This document shows, one piece after another, positions 8,300 through 10,226 of a stretch of DNA of 10,226 bases. Positions within the stretch are counted from its first letter, which is position 1; the number at the start of each line of letters is the position of its first letter. Below the pieces are notes generated by a model. The model was not told the origin of the DNA, ran no database searches, and saw only the letters and a program-made list of their open reading frames with translations. This DNA comes from Alphaproteobacteria bacterium (GTDB lineage: Bacteria > Pseudomonadota > Alphaproteobacteria > 16-39-46): contig CANMHY010000008.1 in assembly GCA_947497675.1 (NCBI GenBank), forward strand, positions 1 to 10,226, in the 5' to 3' direction. Position numbers and translations under genes: made by a program.

Positions 8300-8327
8300 A
8301 TAATATAGGAAAAATCTAAAACTGCAA
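8300..8327 (-). promoter_or_regulatory. Candidate sigma-70-type promoter for the carAB-carbamoyltransferase operon
   Basis: Reading the minus strand, TTGCAG (8327-8322) and TATTAT (8305-8300) are separated by 16 bases. The -10 matches TATAAT at five of six positions; the -35 matches only its TTG. Transcription would begin near 8293, some 20 bases before the GTG start of carA, so there is no room for a long attenuator or riboswitch leader after this promoter. Confidence 0.4.
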
Positions 8328-8521
8328 TTGCCTTTATGGCAGGAAAAGAAGAAAAGAGATTTTTCAGTGGTTGAAAGGTAAGCTTTTCTTTCAGGTCCTA
8401 AGAAGGAAGTGTGTTGTTTTATTTTTTGGTACTCGAAAACTTCTTCTTTAGAGGGGAGAGGATGTCAATTCAGAGTAGATTTTCATGGGATGAATTTTAG
8501 CGTGTTTCTCTCAAAAAGCTG

Positions 8522-8530
8522 TGATATACT
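8522..8530 (+). promoter_or_regulatory. Extended -10 promoter for the DUF1703-type gene
   Basis: TGATATACT gives a TG-n-TATACT extended -10 element (TG at 8522-8523, TATACT at 8525-8530). No good -35 lies 16-18 bases upstream, which is usual for extended -10 promoters. Transcription would begin near 8537, leaving a leader of some 20 bases that contains the AAGGA ribosome-binding site (8543-8547). Confidence 0.45.
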
Positions 8531-8557
8531 GCATTAAATTTCAAGGATGTGATGACG

Positions 8558-10226
8558 ATGACGGATCCACAGAATAAGACTTACACGATAAAGATTGGGA
8601 CGAGTGATTTTAAAAAGCTTATCACGGAGAGTACGCTCTTCGTCGATAAGACGCTGTTAATTAAAAGTATTTTAGAGGATGGGCATGAAGTTATTTTAGT
8701 GACGCGTCCACGACGGTGGGGGAAGACGCTCAATATGACAATGCTTGAGTACTTTTTCTCTGTCCCAGTTCACGGCGATGGTACTCTAAACACAGAGGAA
8801 CACTTAAAAAAATATGACATCTTCTCTAAATTAAAAATCGGAAAATATCCAAATTTTATAAAAGAACATTGTGGAAAATACCCCGCTATTTTTGTCAGCT
8901 TTAAAGATGTGAAAGCAAAGCGATACGAAGAACTAGAGAGAACTGTCAGAGATATTGTCTACCAAATTTATTCGAGTCATGAATATCTGATGAATAGTCA
9001 TAATCTTTCAGAGCGAGAAAAAACACTCTTTCAGAAATTTATTACAAAAGAATTTGATCTTTCTGAACTCAAAAAAAGTCTCTTTTATTTAAGCGAAATG
9101 CTCCATCGTCATTTTGGACAAAAGGTAATTATTCTTATTGATGAGTATGACACGCCTTTGAATGACTGGTATGCGCAGCAATTTATACAAGAGGGGACTT
9201 CTACAGCAGAAAATGAAAGAGGTTTTCAAGATGTTTTATCGTTGTTTAGCGGAATTTTAAGCAGTACCCTTAAAGATAATACATTTCTTGAAAAATCAAT
9301 GGTTACAGGAATTTTGCGTGTTGCTAAAGCAAGTATCTTTTCAGGTCTTAATAATCTCGGAGAAGATTCTATTTTAGATAACAGGTATGCGGAGCATTTT
9401 GGATTTACAGAAAAAGATGTAAACACGCTTCTTCATACATCGGGATTGGACAAAGCTCCAAAAATTGCAGAAAATATGAAGTTTTGGTATAATGGATATA
9501 CCATTGGAGGCCTCACGATTTATAATCCTTGGTCCATCATGAATTATCTCAATGATCCTGGAGAATTTAAAGCATATTGGGTGGGGACGGCCAGTACTGC
9601 TCTAATTGAGAAGGCACTGATTCAAGACAAATTTCAAGAAAAAATTCAAACGCTCATTGAGGGGGGGAGCATTGAGATGATAGCTGACTCAAAGATGGTG
9701 TTTTCAGATATCACAATCTCTCCGAATGCACTTTATAATTTGTTGTTATTTTCAGGATATTTAACGGCAAGTTCTGTTGAGACACCACGGGGAGGAACGT
9801 ATCGATGTGACGTTCATATTCCTAACCGGGAAGTCTTAGAGGTTTTTGAAATTTCTACAACGCAATGGTTAAGCCAAAAGTTTAAGATTGAAGTTGATGA
9901 GTATGATGCATTTTTAAATGATCTTTTGAAAGGGGACATTAATACTTTTACTCAAAAATTGAAACTTTACCTAGAGGTGTCTGCGAGTTTCTACGCAACA
10001 GGGCCCAAAAATGCAGAAATTTTTTATAATGGTTTTATGATTGGGCTCGTTTCTGCTGTTTCATCTCGATATTTGATTGAGGCTGAGAAAGAGTCTGGAG
10101 GAGGACGTGTGGATCTTATGCTGATTCCAAAACCCAAGGCAAAATATCGTAATGCAGTGATTTTGGAGTTTAAACTTGCAAAGTCAGGTGAAGATTTGGC
10201 CCTTCTTGCTCAAAAAGGTCTTGAGC
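8558..10226 (+). CDS. DUF1703-type protein: AAA-ATPase-like domain with C-terminal PD-(D/E)XK nuclease (3' end outside window)
   Basis: At least 556 residues are visible with no stop before the window edge. The N-terminal part begins with the family's IGTSDFKKLI...FVDKTLLIK (13-36). It has a Walker A-like RPRRWGKTL (50-58, Lys56), Walker B ILIDEYDTP (192-200, Asp195-Glu196) and a sensor-like VTGILRVAKASIFSGLNN (249-266). FWYNGY and YNPWSI (about 309-327) are further hallmarks. Near the C-terminus are FYNGFMIGL (489-497) and a PD-(D/E)XK core, GGRVDLML with Asp519 and ILEFKL with Glu537/Lys539. These are AAA-ATPase_like (PF09820) and PDDEXK_9 (PF08011). Such proteins are often multicopy in endosymbionts and gut bacteria. 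Their role is unproven; mobile-element or defence functions are suggested. Start ATG 8558 lies ten bases from AAGGA; ATG 8552 and GTG 8549 are alternatives. An in-frame TGA at 8522 limits the 5' end. Confidence 0.9.
   Translation, partial: MTDPQNKTYTIKIGTSDFKKLITESTLFVDKTLLIKSILEDGHEVILVTRPRRWGKTLNMTMLEYFFSVPVHGDGTLNTEEHLKKYDIFSKLKIGKYPNFIKEHCGKYPAIFVSFKDVKAKRYEELERTVRDIVYQIYSSHEYLMNSHNLSEREKTLFQKFITKEFDLSELKKSLFYLSEMLHRHFGQKVIILIDEYDTPLNDWYAQQFIQEGTSTAENERGFQDVLSLFSGILSSTLKDNTFLEKSMVTGILRVAKASIFSGLNNLGEDSILDNRYAEHFGFTEKDVNTLLHTSGLDKAPKIAENMKFWYNGYTIGGLTIYNPWSIMNYLNDPGEFKAYWVGTASTALIEKALIQDKFQEKIQTLIEGGSIEMIADSKMVFSDITISPNALYNLLLFSGYLTASSVETPRGGTYRCDVHIPNREVLEVFEISTTQWLSQKFKIEVDEYDAFLNDLLKGDINTFTQKLKLYLEVSASFYATGPKNAEIFYNGFMIGLVSAVSSRYLIEAEKESGGGRVDLMLIPKPKAKYRNAVILEFKLAKSGEDLALLAQKGLE

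Larger units (their letters stand above)
8274..8557. other. Divergent intergenic region
   Basis: The 284 bases between carA (leftward) and the DUF1703-type gene (rightward) hold a candidate promoter for each. It contains an eight-base palindrome GCAATTGC (8324-8331) across the -35 of the carA promoter and a four-pair hairpin TGCC-TTTAT-GGCA just beside it (8330-8342). I see no RNA gene, no PyrR or T-box-like structure and no convincing small gene. A purine-rich AGAGGGGAGAGG (8450-8461) precedes an ATG that opens only a 12-codon frame. Confidence 0.5.

Noticed and set aside
8463..8468. Perfect TTGACA on the minus strand as a -35 for the carA operon
   Set aside because: No acceptable -10 lies 15-19 bases downstream of it, and a better-spaced promoter is closer to carA.
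8462..8500. 12-codon frame preceded by a purine-rich GGGGAGAGG, like a leader peptide
   Set aside because: Very short, no run of regulatory codons, no hairpin pair after it, and it lies upstream of the more convincing extended -10 promoter of the following gene. Probably chance.
1..10226. tRNA, rRNA, CRISPR array, insertion sequence ends or transposase
   Set aside because: I looked for regular spaced repeats, cloverleaf features, transposase motifs and terminal inverted repeats and found none.

Overview
The window looks like a piece of a moderately AT-rich bacterial chromosome. Its gene style (short intergenic gaps, stop codons overlapping the next Shine-Dalgarno, GTG/TTG alternative starts) and the DUF1703-type ATPase/nuclease gene suggest a host-associated bacterium, possibly an alphaproteobacterial endosymbiont of the Holosporales/Rickettsiales kind. 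That placement is an inference; there is no rRNA or other taxonomic marker here.

Layout. At the left edge (2-100, + strand) is the C-terminal tail of a small gene that resembles the end of an Xre/HigA-type helix-turn-helix antitoxin. From 8273 down to 235 runs one compact minus-strand operon of six genes in the order carA (8273-7068), carB (7084-3878), an SxtJ-like membrane protein (3865-3467), a 49-residue DUF5989-like membrane peptide (3458-3309), a NodU/CmcH/TobZ-family carbamoyltransferase (3294-1465) and a membrane-anchored SGNH/GDSL hydrolase (1452-235). A 284-base divergent intergenic region (8274-8557) carries candidate promoters in both directions. On the right, on the + strand, a DUF1703-type protein (AAA-ATPase-like domain plus PD-(D/E)XK nuclease) begins at about 8558 and runs off the window end.

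How the genes work together. CarA and CarB make carbamoyl phosphate from glutamine, bicarbonate and ATP. The NodU-family enzyme uses carbamoyl phosphate (via carbamoyl-adenylate in characterised members) to carbamoylate a hydroxyl group. The SxtJ-like and DUF5989-like proteins are small membrane proteins that often accompany such carbamoyltransferases, and the SGNH hydrolase is anchored so that its catalytic domain faces the periplasm. The most interesting reading is a self-contained donor-making and carbamoyl-transferring operon, probably decorating a lipid-linked or surface molecule. carAB are tightly coupled to the cassette (12 bases between carB and the SxtJ-like gene). The C-terminal regulatory domain of CarB keeps little recognisable similarity to the UMP/IMP and ornithine sites known from the E. 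coli enzyme, as would suit a synthetase freed from pyrimidine/arginine control. The acceptor cannot be deduced from sequence alone.
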